A stretch of DNA of 64,000 bases, from positions 21,483-85,482 of the forward strand of contig NZ_NFLM01000011.1 of assembly GCF_002160915.1 (NCBI RefSeq). Reading direction: 5' to 3'. This document shows, piece by piece, positions 26,708-36,624 of this stretch. Under the pieces are notes generated by a model. The model saw only the letters and a list, made by a program, of their open reading frames with translations, had not been told where the DNA came from and ran no database searches. Source of the DNA: Faecalibacterium sp. An121 (GTDB lineage Bacteria; Bacillota; Clostridia; Oscillospirales; Ruminococcaceae). Position numbers and translations under genes: made by a program. Numbering within the stretch: the stretch's first letter is position 1; each line of letters starts with the position of its first letter.

Positions 26708-27340
26708 TCATTCCACCGGATACCCGTTGGCATCCAGAGGCAGGTCGATGTAAGGCGCCGTGCTCTCCTGCGCCTCCTGGAGCTGGGCCGCCGCTTCTGC
26801 CGGGACGCTGGCCGCCGCCTCCTGGGAAGCCGCCGCTGCGGCCGCCTCCTGCTGGGCGTCGGCCATGGCGGCCTGCGCGTCGCCCAGACCGGTCACCATG
26901 CCCGAAGGCTTGGCGAGCAGGTAGGCGCCCACCGGCTTTTTCTTGTACACCAGCAGCACCCCATAGTAGCTCTCCTGCCCGTTGGAGGCAGACGGGATCA
27001 GCGCCTGCCACTTTTCCACCGTCTTGCCCTTATAGCGGGACAGATCCAATCCGCTCTGGGCCACCACCTCGTTGAATGCCGAAAAGCTGTCGTCCCATTT
27101 GCGGGGTATCTTGACCTTGTCGGCCGTGATGGACGCCCCGTCCACCTCCAGCCCATACCCGGTAAACCAGGTCTGGATGTCCTGGGCCGACTCGATCCTG
27201 CCCCCGGGGCTGGCTGCCGTCTCGACGGTGCGGGTGCTGATATACCGCCCCAGCAGGGCGCTGCACACCACCACCGCGCAGCACATGGCTCCCACGCCGA
27301 TCTGGCGCAGCCGCGCCCGGTTGAGTGTCAATACAAACAT
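26708..27340 (-). CDS. DUF4830-domain membrane-anchored protein
   Basis: A 210-residue protein starting at MFVLTLNRARLRQIG after GGAGGCGG. One transmembrane helix (~residues 14-35) is followed by an extracytoplasmic domain of about 110 residues (FTGYGLEVDG, KVKIPRKWDDSFSAFNEV, DLSRYKGKTVEKW, GVLLVYKKKPVGAYL) matching DUF4830, a clostridial domain of unknown function. It ends with an Ala/Gln-rich helical segment. DUF4830 genes are often near sporulation or envelope genes, but here it stands alone. No function is assigned. Confidence 0.65.
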   Translation of the reverse strand: MFVLTLNRARLRQIGVGAMCCAVVVCSALLGRYISTRTVETAASPGGRIESAQDIQTWFTGYGLEVDGASITADKVKIPRKWDDSFSAFNEVVAQSGLDLSRYKGKTVEKWQALIPSASNGQESYYGVLLVYKKKPVGAYLLAKPSGMVTGLGDAQAAMADAQQEAAAAAASQEAAASVPAEAAAQLQEAQESTAPYIDLPLDANGYPVE

Positions 27341-27414
27341 AGGTTCCGCCTCCCCCACACTGTGCTCGTTCACTGGGTACAGCTTATGCCCCGGAACGCC
27401 GGGCTATGCATGGC

Positions 27415-27452
27415 AAAACAAAACCCCCGTGCTCGTAAAGGGCACAGGGGGC
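27415..27452 (-). terminator. Intrinsic terminator of the amino-acid ABC operon
   Basis: A CCCCC-GTGC/GCAC-GGGGG stem with one bulged base (27424-27452), followed on the minus strand by TTTTGTTTT, immediately after the substrate-binding protein stop. Confidence 0.75.
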
Positions 27453-27464
27453 GGCAGGGGCAGC

Positions 27465-28313
27465 TCAGGCCTCCGAGGAGATGTCGCTGCCGAAATATTT
27501 TTCCGAGATCTCTGCCAGGGTGCCGTCGGCCCGCAGGGTGTCGATGGCCTCGTTGACGGCGGCCAGCAGGCTGGCGCTCTCGGGCGCCTTGCGCACCGGG
27601 ATGCAGACATGGGAGGCGTCATCGGTCTGGGCGACGATCTTGAAGGCCGCGTCGGGATGGACGTTCAGATAGTCGTAGAACGAGACGTCGGCGTTGAGGG
27701 TGGCGTCCACACGGCCTGCCAGCAGCATCTGGATGGTCTCATCCAGGGTGTCCACCCCCAGCACTTCGGCCCCATAGCTCTCGGCCAGGGTCATGTAGGT
27801 GCTGGCGATGGAGTTGGCGGTGGTCTTGCCCGCCAGGTCCTCAAAGCTGGTGATATCGGTGTTGTCCGACCGCACCGCCAGCGCGGTATGGATGTAGGCG
27901 TACGGCTGTGAGAAGTCGTAGCTCTTGGCCCGTTCCTCGGTCACCTCCACGCCGTTGCAGACGATGTCATAGCGGCCGGCGTCCAGGCCCGCAAACAGGC
28001 CGTCCCATTCGCCCTCCACATATTCGGGCTCCACCCCCAGCTGCTGGGCGATGGCGCGGGACACTTCCACATCGTAGCCCACCAGGGTATCGGTATCGTC
28101 GTGGTAGCACCAGGGAGACCAGGCGCCCTCCAGCGCCACGATCAGGGTGCCGCGCTGGCGGATCTCCTCCAGCCGGTCGGCCGGCGCGCTGGAAGCGGTC
28201 CCGGCGCCGCTGCCTGCGGCAGCGCTGCTGCCGGAAGACGAGCAGCCGCTCAGCTCCAGCACACCTGCGGCGGCCAGTACCGCCATCATCGAAATAAAGT
28301 TCCTTCTTTTCAT
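27465..28313 (-). CDS. Amino-acid ABC transporter substrate-binding lipoprotein
   Basis: A 282-residue family 3 solute-binding protein. The lipoprotein signal ends LELSGCSS (Cys24), followed by a Ser/Gly/Ala linker. The binding domain has GTLIVALEGAWSPWCYHD, LVGYDVEVSRAIAQQLG and DIVCNGVEVTEERAKSYDFS, typical of polar amino-acid (cystine/glutamine-type) receptors. It is the third gene of a permease-ATPase-receptor operon transcribed leftward. The ligand is not determinable; the pattern resembles cystine-binding proteins. Confidence 0.9.
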   Translation of the reverse strand: MKRRNFISMMAVLAAAGVLELSGCSSSGSSAAAGSGAGTASSAPADRLEEIRQRGTLIVALEGAWSPWCYHDDTDTLVGYDVEVSRAIAQQLGVEPEYVEGEWDGLFAGLDAGRYDIVCNGVEVTEERAKSYDFSQPYAYIHTALAVRSDNTDITSFEDLAGKTTANSIASTYMTLAESYGAEVLGVDTLDETIQMLLAGRVDATLNADVSFYDYLNVHPDAAFKIVAQTDDASHVCIPVRKAPESASLLAAVNEAIDTLRADGTLAEISEKYFGSDISSEA

Positions 28314-28335
28314 AGATCGATCCTCATTTGTAGCA

Positions 28336-29079
28336 TTATCGGTTGGCGATCCGGCTCAGGAAAGCGCGGGTGCGCTCCTGCCGGGGCGCGGCAAAGAACT
28401 GGGCCGAGGGGGCGCTCTCCACGATGCGGCCATCCTCCATGAAGATGACATGGCTGGACACATCCCGGGCAAAGCCCATCTCATGGGTGACCACCAGCAT
28501 GGTCATCCCCTCGGCGGCCAGCTGCCGCATGACGTCCAGCACCTCGCCGGTCAGCTCGGGGTCCAGCGCGGAGGTGGGCTCGTCGAAATAGATGATCTCG
28601 GGGCTGGTGGCCAGGGCCCGGGCAATGGCCACCCGCTGCTGCTGTCCCCCCGACAGCTGGTGGGGATACTGGCTGCACCGGTCGGCCATCCCCACCTTTT
28701 GCAGCATCTGCACCGCGATCTCCTCCGCCTGTGCCTTGTGCATCCGGCGGGCTACCACCAGCCCCTCGGTGACATTTTGCAGCACCGTCTTGTTGCGGAA
28801 CAGGTTGTAGCTTTGGAACACAAAGGCGGTCTTGCGGCGCAGGCGGGCGGTGTCTGCGCGGGAGATGCGGGCCAGGTCGAACGGTTCCCCGTCAAAGGTC
28901 AGGCTGCCGCTGTCCGCCTTCTCCAGGAAGTTGATGCAGCGCAGCAGGGTGGTCTTGCCCGAACCCGAAGGCCCCAGGATGGCCACCACCGAGCCCTTGT
29001 CCACCGACAGGCTGACCCCCTTGAGCACCTCCCGCTCCCCGAAGGATTTATGGATGTCGCTTACTTCCAGCATGGGCAT
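28336..29079 (-). CDS. Amino-acid ABC transporter ATP-binding protein
   Basis: A 247-residue GlnQ/TcyC-type ATPase. Walker [11 protein letters not shown]-loop VFQSYNLF, signature [15 protein letters not shown], Walker [14 protein letters not shown] and the H-loop His in VVTHEMGFA are all intact. Start ATG 29079 lies eight bases after AAAGGAGG. It energises uptake through the permease encoded 15 bases upstream. Confidence 0.95.
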   Translation of the reverse strand: MPMLEVSDIHKSFGEREVLKGVSLSVDKGSVVAILGPSGSGKTTLLRCINFLEKADSGSLTFDGEPFDLARISRADTARLRRKTAFVFQSYNLFRNKTVLQNVTEGLVVARRMHKAQAEEIAVQMLQKVGMADRCSQYPHQLSGGQQQRVAIARALATSPEIIYFDEPTSALDPELTGEVLDVMRQLAAEGMTMLVVTHEMGFARDVSSHVIFMEDGRIVESAPSAQFFAAPRQERTRAFLSRIANR

Positions 29080-29093
29080 GGGTCAGGCCTCCT

Positions 29094-29777
29094 TTAGTTG
29101 AATCCGTGGGCGTTGAGGTATTTTTCGCCCTTCTTCTGCACCCAGGTCAGCACGGTGCAGAAGATCAGATAGATCACCGCCAGCTCACAGTACACCGGCA
29201 GGAACTGGTAGGTATAGGACGCCACCCGCTGGGTGGCCATGAACATCTCCGCCACCGTGATATTGGCGGCCAGGGAGGTGTCCTTCACCATCCCGATGAG
29301 GGAGTTGGACAGGGGCGGGAAGGCGGTGCGCAGGGCCTGCGGCATGATGATGCGGCGCATCACCTGCCCCCAGGACATCCCCACGCAGTAGCCCGCCTCC
29401 AGCTGGCCGGACGGCACCGACTCCAGCGCGGCGCGGATGGTCTCGGCGCAGTAGGCCCCCTCGTTGATGGAAAAGGCGATCACCGCCGTGGGGAAGGCGT
29501 CCAGCACGATGCCCATACTGGGCAGCCCGTAAAAGATGATGAACAGCTGCACCAGCAGCGGGGTGCCCCGCACCACCCAGATGTACACCCGGGCCAGCTG
29601 CCGCAGCACCGGCACACGGGCGTACTGCACCAGCGCCACCGCCGCCGCGATCACCATGGCAAAGGCAAAGGACAGCACCGTCAGCGGGATGGTGACGGCC
29701 AGGCCCGGCACCAGGATGCGGGGGAATGAGTCGATCAGCACCTGAACGGTGCGGTTTTGCAATAGCGTTTCCAACAT
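29094..29777 (-). CDS. Amino-acid ABC transporter permease
   Basis: A HisM/GlnP-type inner-membrane permease, about 227 residues from ATG 29777 (TTG codons four and two positions upstream are alternatives; the ribosome site is weak). About five transmembrane helices are visible. The ATPase-coupling EAA loop is SGQLEAGYCVGMSWGQVMRR, preceded by NEGAYCAETIRAALESV. It forms the membrane channel of the three-gene importer. Confidence 0.92.
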   Translation of the reverse strand: MLETLLQNRTVQVLIDSFPRILVPGLAVTIPLTVLSFAFAMVIAAAVALVQYARVPVLRQLARVYIWVVRGTPLLVQLFIIFYGLPSMGIVLDAFPTAVIAFSINEGAYCAETIRAALESVPSGQLEAGYCVGMSWGQVMRRIIMPQALRTAFPPLSNSLIGMVKDTSLAANITVAEMFMATQRVASYTYQFLPVYCELAVIYLIFCTVLTWVQKKGEKYLNAHGFN

Positions 29778-29939
29778 AGACAAAAACAACCTTTTCTTTC
29801 GGGATGCATCTCCACAGGCCGGCCTGCGGCCCATGGCCCAAACCGGCTTTCCTACTATAACACCGGCCGGGCCGGAAGGCAAATACCTATCCCGTATATC
29901 CTACCATACTTCTAGGGCATGGGGTATATCTGCGCAGCC

Positions 29940-31091
29940 TCAGCCCAGGCAGTTGGAGCAGGGGGTATATCCGGCCTGCACCGCCTGCTCATAGCTGGAG
30001 AACAGCACCTGGTTGGCGGGGTCGGGGAGGTTCGAGCAGCTGGGCAGATGGAATTTTTTGGAGTTGACGTTGCCGATATAGGCCTGGATGGTCTGGGGGC
30101 TGCTGCTCTGCTGGCCGCTGCCATCGGCGGTGGTGGGGTTCTGCTGCTCGGGCGGCACATACCGCTCGCTGGAGACGGTGTAGTTGGCGCCGTCGCTGGA
30201 GATGGTGATGGTGCCCGACAGGTCGGTGCGCCACACGTCCACCCCGGCGTCGCGCAGGCGGCTGAGGGCCGCCTCGCTGGGGTGGCCGTAGCTGTTGCCG
30301 GTCCCCACCGAGATGACCCCCACCTCGGGCAGCACCGCATTGAGGAAGACGTACCCGGTGGAGGTCTCGCTGCCGTGGTGGCCTACCTGCAGCACGTCCA
30401 CATCCACCGGCGCCCCCGAGGCCACCAGATCGTCCTCGGCGTCCTGCTCCATGTCGCCGGTCAGCAGGAAGCTGGTCTGGCCGTAGTCGATCCGCACCAC
30501 CAGGGAGGTATCGTTGGTGTCGTCATACTGGGCCACCGGCCCGATGATCTGCACGGTGGCGCTGCCCAGCTGCCAGCTGGTGCCCACGGAGGGCACCTCC
30601 ACCGCCAGGCCCTGCTGCTGGGCGTACTTGACGAAGTCCGAAAAGCACTGTGTATCGGCCTGGGCCACCGGGGCGTAGACGTGCCCCGCCGGGAATTTGG
30701 CCAGCACCGCCGCCAGGCCCCCCACATGGTCCTCGTGGGCGTGGCTGCAAATGACGTATTCCAGCCGGCTGACCCCCTTGCTCTGCAGATAGGACACCAC
30801 CAGGCTGCCGTCCTCCACATTGCCGCCGTCGTACAGCATACTCTGGCCGTCGCAGGTGATCAGGACGCTCAGGGCCTGTCCCACGTCGATGAAGTTGACC
30901 GAAAAGGCCCCTTCCGCCGCGGGCTGGACCGGCTGCGCCGTACTGGAGGACGGGGCGGCCGCAGCGTCCTGCAGGGCCGCCAGCGCGTCCTCGCAGCCCG
31001 CCAGGCCGAGGGCCAGGGAAACCGCCAGAGCCAGAGACGCCAGGCGGCGCAGCAGCCCGGCCGGGAGGGAGTGTCGATTCTGTTCCATCAT
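29940..31091 (-). CDS. ComEC/Rec2-like metallo-beta-lactamase-fold lipoprotein with C-terminal Cys motif
   Basis: A 383-residue exported protein. The lipoprotein signal ends LGLAGCED (Cys ~33). The MBL fold has FIDVGQALSVLI, CSHAHEDHVGGLAAV (HxHxDH motif), LLTGDMEQDAEDDL and QVGHHGSETSTG, as in the extracellular nuclease-like domain of ComEC. The last ~50 residues (YIGNVNSKKFHLPSCSNLPD... YTPCSNC) look like the Cys-containing 'nuclease-tail'/Ada-like zinc motif common at the ends of clostridial exported MBL proteins. It may degrade or process DNA outside the cell. The ATG overlaps the ygiQ stop (ATGA), so translation is coupled. Confidence 0.85.
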   Translation of the reverse strand: MMEQNRHSLPAGLLRRLASLALAVSLALGLAGCEDALAALQDAAAAPSSSTAQPVQPAAEGAFSVNFIDVGQALSVLITCDGQSMLYDGGNVEDGSLVVSYLQSKGVSRLEYVICSHAHEDHVGGLAAVLAKFPAGHVYAPVAQADTQCFSDFVKYAQQQGLAVEVPSVGTSWQLGSATVQIIGPVAQYDDTNDTSLVVRIDYGQTSFLLTGDMEQDAEDDLVASGAPVDVDVLQVGHHGSETSTGYVFLNAVLPEVGVISVGTGNSYGHPSEAALSRLRDAGVDVWRTDLSGTITISSDGANYTVSSERYVPPEQQNPTTADGSGQQSSSPQTIQAYIGNVNSKKFHLPSCSNLPDPANQVLFSSYEQAVQAGYTPCSNCLG

Positions 31092-33130
31092 TTTTTACCC
31101 TTGCGGGGACCTGCCCCGCTCTCCTTCTTTGCATGATCTTTTTTGGGGGCGGTGCGGGGCGCAAAGCGGGCGCCCGGGGCGGGCTGCCGCTGTGCCCCCG
31201 CGTTCGTCCTGCCCTGCCTGCCCCTGGGCGGGTGGACGGTGTAGCTGCCGTCGGGGTGGATGGTCACATCCCGGGCCTGGGCCTTTCGGGCGCTGCGCTG
31301 CACCGCCCGCCGGCCTGCGGCAGGCACCAGCAGGGGGATCAGGTCCTCCCGGTGGGTCAGCTTGAGGGCCTTGACCACCTTTTCGGCGTTCCGCGGCTCG
31401 TAGTATTGCAGCAGGGCCCGCTGCAGCGCCTTGCCCTCTGCGGTCTTTTCCACAAACACCGGCTTGAGGGTGTAGGGGTCCAGCCCGGTGTAGAACATAC
31501 AGGTGCTGACGGTGCCGGGGGTGGGATAGAAGTCCTGCACCTGCTCGGGACGCATATGGTTTTTGTACAGGTACTCGGCCAGATAGACCGCATCCTTCAG
31601 GGTGCTGCCCGGATGGCTGGACATCAGGTAGGGCACCAGGTACTGCTTTTTGCCCGCCCGGCGGCTGAGCTCATAGAACTTGTCCTTGAACCGGTCGAAC
31701 ACCTCGATGGGAGGCTTGCCCATATAGGCCAGAGTATTGGGGGCGCAGTGTTCGGGGGCCACCTTGAGCTGACCCGACACATGGTATTCCACCAGCTCCT
31801 TGAAAAAGGTATCGTCGGGGTCGGCCATCAGATAGTCGAACCGGATGCCGCTGCGGACGAACACCTTCTTGACCCCCGGCAAAGCCCGCACCCGCCGCAG
31901 GATGTCCAGATAGTCCTTGTGGTCCACGATCAGGTGGGAACAGGGCTGGGGGGCCAGGCAGTGCTTGCCCCCGGTGCACATCCCCTTGGTCATCTGCTGC
32001 CCGCAGGAGGGGAAGCGGAAGTTGGCGGTGGGGCCTCCCACATCGTGGATGTAGCCCTTGAAGTCGGGCTCGTGGGTCATCCGCTCGGCCTCGGCCACGA
32101 TGCTGTCGGCGCTGCGGCTGGTCACCCGCCGGCCCTGGTGCAGCTGGATGGCGCAGAAGTTGCATCCGCCAAAGCAGCCCCGGTTCTGGATGATGGAGAA
32201 CTGCACCTCCCGGATGGCAGGCACCCCGCCCATGGACTCGTACACCGGGTGGTAGCGCCGGGTGTAGGGCAGGGCGTAGACCTTGTCCAGCTCCCAGCGC
32301 ACCAGGGGCTTGGCGGGGATGTTCTGCACCAGATACCGCTCGCTCTGTTTCTGTACGATGATCTGCCCGCTCACCACGTCCTGGTTGTCCATCTGGATGC
32401 GGCAGGCCCGGGCATAGGCCACCTTGTCGGCGGCCACTTTTTTAAAGCCGGCGCACTCCACATAGCGGGGCGGCAGGTGCTCAAAGTCGGTCATGTAGCA
32501 GGTGCCGGCCACATCGGTGATGGTGGAGATATCCTCCCCTGCCGCCAGCCGCCGGGCGATCTCGACGGTCTGGTGTTCCCCCATCCCGAAGCTGATCAGG
32601 TCGGCGCCCGCGTCCTCCGCGATGCTGGGCAGCACGGTGTCCAGCCAGTAGTCGTAGTGGGCGAACCGCCGCAGAGACGCCTCCAGACCGCCCAGGATGA
32701 CCGGCAGGTCGGGGTATGCCTCCTTGGCCAGCCGGGTATAGACGGTGGCGCTGCGGTCGGGCCGCGCCCCCGCCCTGCCGCCGGGGGAGTATTCATCCTC
32801 GGCCCGGGGGATCTTGGCCACCGAATAGTGGCTGACCATGCTGTCCACGTTGCCGCCGCCGATGAAAAAGCCGTATTTGGGTTTGCCGAACCGCTTGAAA
32901 TCCTCGCAGTCGGTGTAGCGGGGCTGGGCCAGCACGCCCACCCGGTAGCCCTCTGCTTCCAGCAGCCGGCTGATGATGGCGGTGCCAAAGCTGGGGTGGT
33001 CCACATAGGCGTCCCCGCCCACCACTACAAAGTCCAGCTGGTCCCAGCCGCGCTCGTCCATGTCCGCCCGGCAGATGGGCAGGAATTCGGTATAGGCCGG
33101 ATACCCGGCCGTCGTGGTCGTATTGCTCAT
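31088..33130 (-). CDS. YgiQ family radical SAM protein
   Basis: About 680 residues from ATG 33130 (AAGGAGC upstream). It has the N-terminal YgiQ domain (MDERGWDQLDFVVVGGDAYV), a radical SAM core with the cluster-binding cysteines in QNRGCFGGCNFCAIQLHQGR, and a Lys/Arg-rich tail (~residues 600-680) that is longer than usual and likely disordered. UPF0313/YgiQ proteins are widespread, cytosolic and of unknown reaction. It is upstream of, and translationally coupled to, the MBL lipoprotein, an association without an obvious biochemical reason. Confidence 0.93.
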   Translation of the reverse strand: MSNTTTTAGYPAYTEFLPICRADMDERGWDQLDFVVVGGDAYVDHPSFGTAIISRLLEAEGYRVGVLAQPRYTDCEDFKRFGKPKYGFFIGGGNVDSMVSHYSVAKIPRAEDEYSPGGRAGARPDRSATVYTRLAKEAYPDLPVILGGLEASLRRFAHYDYWLDTVLPSIAEDAGADLISFGMGEHQTVEIARRLAAGEDISTITDVAGTCYMTDFEHLPPRYVECAGFKKVAADKVAYARACRIQMDNQDVVSGQIIVQKQSERYLVQNIPAKPLVRWELDKVYALPYTRRYHPVYESMGGVPAIREVQFSIIQNRGCFGGCNFCAIQLHQGRRVTSRSADSIVAEAERMTHEPDFKGYIHDVGGPTANFRFPSCGQQMTKGMCTGGKHCLAPQPCSHLIVDHKDYLDILRRVRALPGVKKVFVRSGIRFDYLMADPDDTFFKELVEYHVSGQLKVAPEHCAPNTLAYMGKPPIEVFDRFKDKFYELSRRAGKKQYLVPYLMSSHPGSTLKDAVYLAEYLYKNHMRPEQVQDFYPTPGTVSTCMFYTGLDPYTLKPVFVEKTAEGKALQRALLQYYEPRNAEKVVKALKLTHREDLIPLLVPAAGRRAVQRSARKAQARDVTIHPDGSYTVHPPRGRQGRTNAGAQRQPAPGARFAPRTAPKKDHAKKESGAGPRKGKK

Positions 33131-33159
33131 AGGTGCTCCTTGTTCGGGGTGTGTATGGG

Positions 33160-35991
33160 TCACGGTTCGTCGGGGCTGTTCAGGTTCATCTCAAGCCACT
33201 GCTGGCGGCTGATCAGCACCGCCCGGGGCTTGGCCCCCTCGTAGGGGCCGATGACCCCTTTCTGTTCCATCTCGTCCATGATGCGGGCGGCCCGGGCATA
33301 GCCCAGTTTGCACCGCCGCTGCAGCAGGCTGGTGGAGGCCTGGCCCGCATCGATGACCACCTCCACCGCAGCCTTGAACATGGGATCGTCGGCCTCGCCG
33401 CCGTCGTCATCCCTGTCCTTGGCGCCCTTGTCCTGGATGGTGTGCTCCTCCATGGCCCGGATCATGGCCTCGTCGTACTGGACGGTGCCCGACGCCTTGA
33501 TGAAGGTCAGCACCCGGCTGATCTCCTCGTCGGTGACGTAGGTGCCCTGGATGCGGATGGGCTTGGGCGCGCCCACCGGCATGAACAGCATATCGCCCAT
33601 GCCCAGCAGCTTCTCTGCCCCGGCGCCGTCCAGGATGGTGCGGCTGTCCACCTGGCTGGACACCGCGAAGGCGATGCGGCTGGGGATGTTGGCCTTGATC
33701 AGGCCGGTGATGACGTCCACGCTGGGGCGCTGGGTGGCCACGATCAGATGCATCCCTGCGGCGCGGGCTTTCTGGGCGATGCGGCAGATCGAGTCTTCCA
33801 CATCCTTGCCCACCACCATCATCAGGTCGGCCAGCTCATCGATGACGATGGCGATGTAGGGCAGCTTTTCCAGCATGGGGTCGGAGGCCGCCAGCTTGTT
33901 GAAGGTCTTGATATCGCGGACGTTGTTGTCGGCGAACAGGCGGTAGCGCCGCTCCATCTCCGCCACCGCCGAGCTGAGGGCGCCGGCCGCCTTTTTGGGC
34001 TCGGTGATCACCGGCATCAGCAGGTGGGGGATGCCGTTGTATTCGGCCAGTTCCACCACCTTGGGGTCGATGAGGATCAGCTTGACATCCTCCGGCCCCG
34101 AGCGGAACACCAGGCTCATGATGATGCTGTTGACGCACACCGACTTGCCGCTGCCGGTGCTGCCCGCGATCAGCAGGTGGGGCATCTTGCACAGGTCGGC
34201 CACCTGGGCCACGCCGGCAATGTCCTTGCCCAGGGCGATGGTGAGGGGGCTGGTCATATGGCGGAAGCTCTGGCTCTCAAAGATGCTGCGGATGCTCACC
34301 GAAGCGCGCCTGCGGTTGGGCACCTCGATGCCCACGGCAGGCTTGCCGGGGATGGGCGCCTCCATCCGGATGTCCGCCACCGCCAGGTTGAGGGCCAGGT
34401 CGTCGGCCAGGGATGTGATGCGGCTGATCTTGACGCCGGCCATGGGCTGCACCTCATAGCGGGTGACCGCCGGGCCCCGGGAGATATCCAGCACCCGGGT
34501 CTTGACCCCGAAGCTCTCGAGGGTATCCACCAGCTTTTGGGCGTTGGCCTTCAGCTCGGTCTGGGCCCCCTCGTCGGTCTCCTCGGCGGGCTTGTCAAAC
34601 AGCTCGATGGGCGGGTACTCATAGGCGGCGGGGACCTCGGCCTCCTCGGGGGCGGGGGCCGCCGCAGCGGCCGCCTGTTCCGCGTCGGCGGGCTTTTCCA
34701 TGGCGGCGGCCACCAGGGTGGCGATATCGCCGCCTTCCCCGGCGTCCGCAGGCTCCTCGTCGATCCGGATCCAGCCGTCCTCCTCCGCCTCCTCCGGCGG
34801 GCAGGCGGCGGGGGGCGCAGCCTGCGTCCCCTGCCCTGCCGGCGCGGCCGGAGCCGGCGGCGGGGCCACCGGTGTCACAGCGGGCGCAGGGGGCGGCACA
34901 GGCCGCTGGGGCTGCGCCGGCGCCGCCGTGCCCTCGTCCTTGTCCTGGTCATACAGGGGCGCATGGTTTGCGGACCGGGGCTCGCTGCGCAGCGGATTGA
35001 GCCCAAAGGTGCCTCCCGGCCCGGTGATGATGGGTTCGATGGGTTCGCTTCCCCCGTCCGACACCGCTGCGGGGTCGGGTCCCAGGTCGATGTCGAAGGG
35101 GGCCCGGGGATGACTGACCGCCGCCGAGTGCAGCGGGGTCTCGGGGCGCTGGGGCGGCTGGGTGCTGCCGTTTTCATCCGGCAGCCGGCCATGCCCAAAA
35201 ATGTGGGACAGCCAGGCCGGCATCCCGATGTGGAAGCCCTGGCCTGCGTCCGGGTCCAGGGCCGGGTCGGGGCCGGGCAGGTCCCCGTCGTCCAGATAGC
35301 CGCTGTCCTCCTCATCCTCCATGGCCTCGGCCTCGGCTTCCGCCTGGGCGCGGGCGGCCAGACGGGCAGCCCGGCGCTCCTGGGCGGCGGCGCGGCCGTC
35401 GGCATACACTTCCAGCCCTTTTTCTTTGGCGCCTCCCGCCACGCCTGCCAGCCACTGCCAGACATCGGCGGGGGTCACGTCAAAGACATAACAGCTGGCA
35501 CAGGCCGCCAGGGCCACCACGATCAGGTTGGCCGCCGGGCGTCCGCACAGCAGCAGCAGCGTGCCGCCCAGCAGTCCGCCCATCGAGCCGCCCCCAAACC
35601 AGGCGTTGACCCCGTTGTCGTAGCAGGCCACCCCCATCTGGGCCACCGTCATCCCCTGGGCCGGGATGTCCGAAAAGACCACCGCCGCCCCGCTGAGGAA
35701 CACCAGTCCCAGCGCCAGCTTGCCCACGCTGCCCAGCACGGGCCTGTCCTGCGCGGTGAGCACCGCCATATAGCACACGGCGGGGCCCAGCACAAAACTG
35801 CCCGCGCCAAAGATCCCGAACAAGAGATCGTGCACGGTGTGCCAGGCTGCCTGCCCGTCCACAAACGCCAGCAGCAGCAGCAATATCCCTGCAAACAGGG
35901 TAGCGCTGCTGGCCAGCAGCCGGCGGCGCACCTGCTGTTTGGCCCGGGCGCTCTTGCCCCGGGCACCGGATTTTCGTTTCCTTTTTGCCAT
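33160..35991 (-). CDS. ftsK: DNA translocase FtsK/SpoIIIE
   Basis: A 943-residue DNA pump that clears chromosomes through the septum. A very basic N-terminus (MAKRKRKSGARGKSARAKQQ) is followed by four or five transmembrane helices (~residues 35-180), a long Pro/Ala/Glu-rich linker (~190-470), the alpha/beta motor with Walker A AGSTGSGKSVCV (Lys616), Walker B region YIAIVIDELADLM, and a C-terminal winged-helix gamma domain that reads orientation sequences (STSLLQRRCKLGYARAARIM). Start ATG 35991 follows GGGAGAGA. In this lineage the same protein may serve division and engulfment. Confidence 0.96.
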   Translation of the reverse strand: MAKRKRKSGARGKSARAKQQVRRRLLASSATLFAGILLLLLAFVDGQAAWHTVHDLLFGIFGAGSFVLGPAVCYMAVLTAQDRPVLGSVGKLALGLVFLSGAAVVFSDIPAQGMTVAQMGVACYDNGVNAWFGGGSMGGLLGGTLLLLCGRPAANLIVVALAACASCYVFDVTPADVWQWLAGVAGGAKEKGLEVYADGRAAAQERRAARLAARAQAEAEAEAMEDEEDSGYLDDGDLPGPDPALDPDAGQGFHIGMPAWLSHIFGHGRLPDENGSTQPPQRPETPLHSAAVSHPRAPFDIDLGPDPAAVSDGGSEPIEPIITGPGGTFGLNPLRSEPRSANHAPLYDQDKDEGTAAPAQPQRPVPPPAPAVTPVAPPPAPAAPAGQGTQAAPPAACPPEEAEEDGWIRIDEEPADAGEGGDIATLVAAAMEKPADAEQAAAAAAPAPEEAEVPAAYEYPPIELFDKPAEETDEGAQTELKANAQKLVDTLESFGVKTRVLDISRGPAVTRYEVQPMAGVKISRITSLADDLALNLAVADIRMEAPIPGKPAVGIEVPNRRRASVSIRSIFESQSFRHMTSPLTIALGKDIAGVAQVADLCKMPHLLIAGSTGSGKSVCVNSIIMSLVFRSGPEDVKLILIDPKVVELAEYNGIPHLLMPVITEPKKAAGALSSAVAEMERRYRLFADNNVRDIKTFNKLAASDPMLEKLPYIAIVIDELADLMMVVGKDVEDSICRIAQKARAAGMHLIVATQRPSVDVITGLIKANIPSRIAFAVSSQVDSRTILDGAGAEKLLGMGDMLFMPVGAPKPIRIQGTYVTDEEISRVLTFIKASGTVQYDEAMIRAMEEHTIQDKGAKDRDDDGGEADDPMFKAAVEVVIDAGQASTSLLQRRCKLGYARAARIMDEMEQKGVIGPYEGAKPRAVLISRQQWLEMNLNSPDEP

Positions 35992-36267
35992 TCTCTCCCA
36001 GTACCTCTTTTGCAAAAAATCTCAATTTCCATCTATATAAAAGCCAAAAACGCCGGGCCATCCGCCGCAGCCTCCCGTTTGGTCCGAACTGCGGCCCGGA
36101 TGCACAGCCGGGCGGGACTTTTTGACGGTCCGATCGATTCTTTTATTGTATCACGGGCCGGGCAAAATGGCAAACAGGAGGCGGGGCGTTTTTTGCGCAG
36201 CGAAAGGGCCCGCCGCCTGTACCAGACAGACGGCAGGCCCTCTTACAGTCCCCGCGCCCTCGGCCGC

Positions 36268-36537
36268 TCAGCCCGCCTGGGAACCGCTGCCCACTTCCGG
36301 CACAGAGTCCGGGACCGAAGATGCCGGCACAGAAGACGCAGGCTCCGACGGCGCAGGCAGGGAGGATGCGGGCTCAGAGGAGGCAGGCTCGGAGGACGCA
36401 GGCTCCGAGGAGGCGGGCTGGGACGAGGATGTACCGGAAGACCCCGGGCCGGAAGAACTGGGGCACCAGGGGAACTCACAGGCTGCCAGGCCCAGAGCCA
36501 GAGCTGCACTGAGGAAAAGGGCTGTCGCACGTTTCAT
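36268..36537 (-). CDS. Small lipoprotein with Ser/Pro/Glu repeats
   Basis: An 89-residue protein starting after GAAAGGAGC. The lipoprotein signal is MKRATALFLSAALALGLAAC (Cys20). The mature part is a tract of five-residue repeats (EPASS four times in a row, then variants LPAPS, EPASS, VPASS) encoded by 15-bp tandem units at about 36300-36420. It is probably a disordered surface spacer. No functional domain is present. Repeat number may vary between strains. Confidence 0.65.
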   Translation of the reverse strand: MKRATALFLSAALALGLAACEFPWCPSSSGPGSSGTSSSQPASSEPASSEPASSEPASSLPAPSEPASSVPASSVPDSVPEVGSGSQAG

Positions 36538-36624
36538 AACCAAAAGCTCCTTTCAGGGTTTTACCCATACTATGACGGCCCCGGCGATCGTGGGACTGCC
36601 GGCGGGAACGGATTTTGTATTTGC

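Noticed and set aside
36300..36420. 15-bp tandem repeats considered as a phase-variable mobile repeat
   Set aside because: They encode in-frame five-residue repeats of a lipoprotein; repeat change would not alter the frame.
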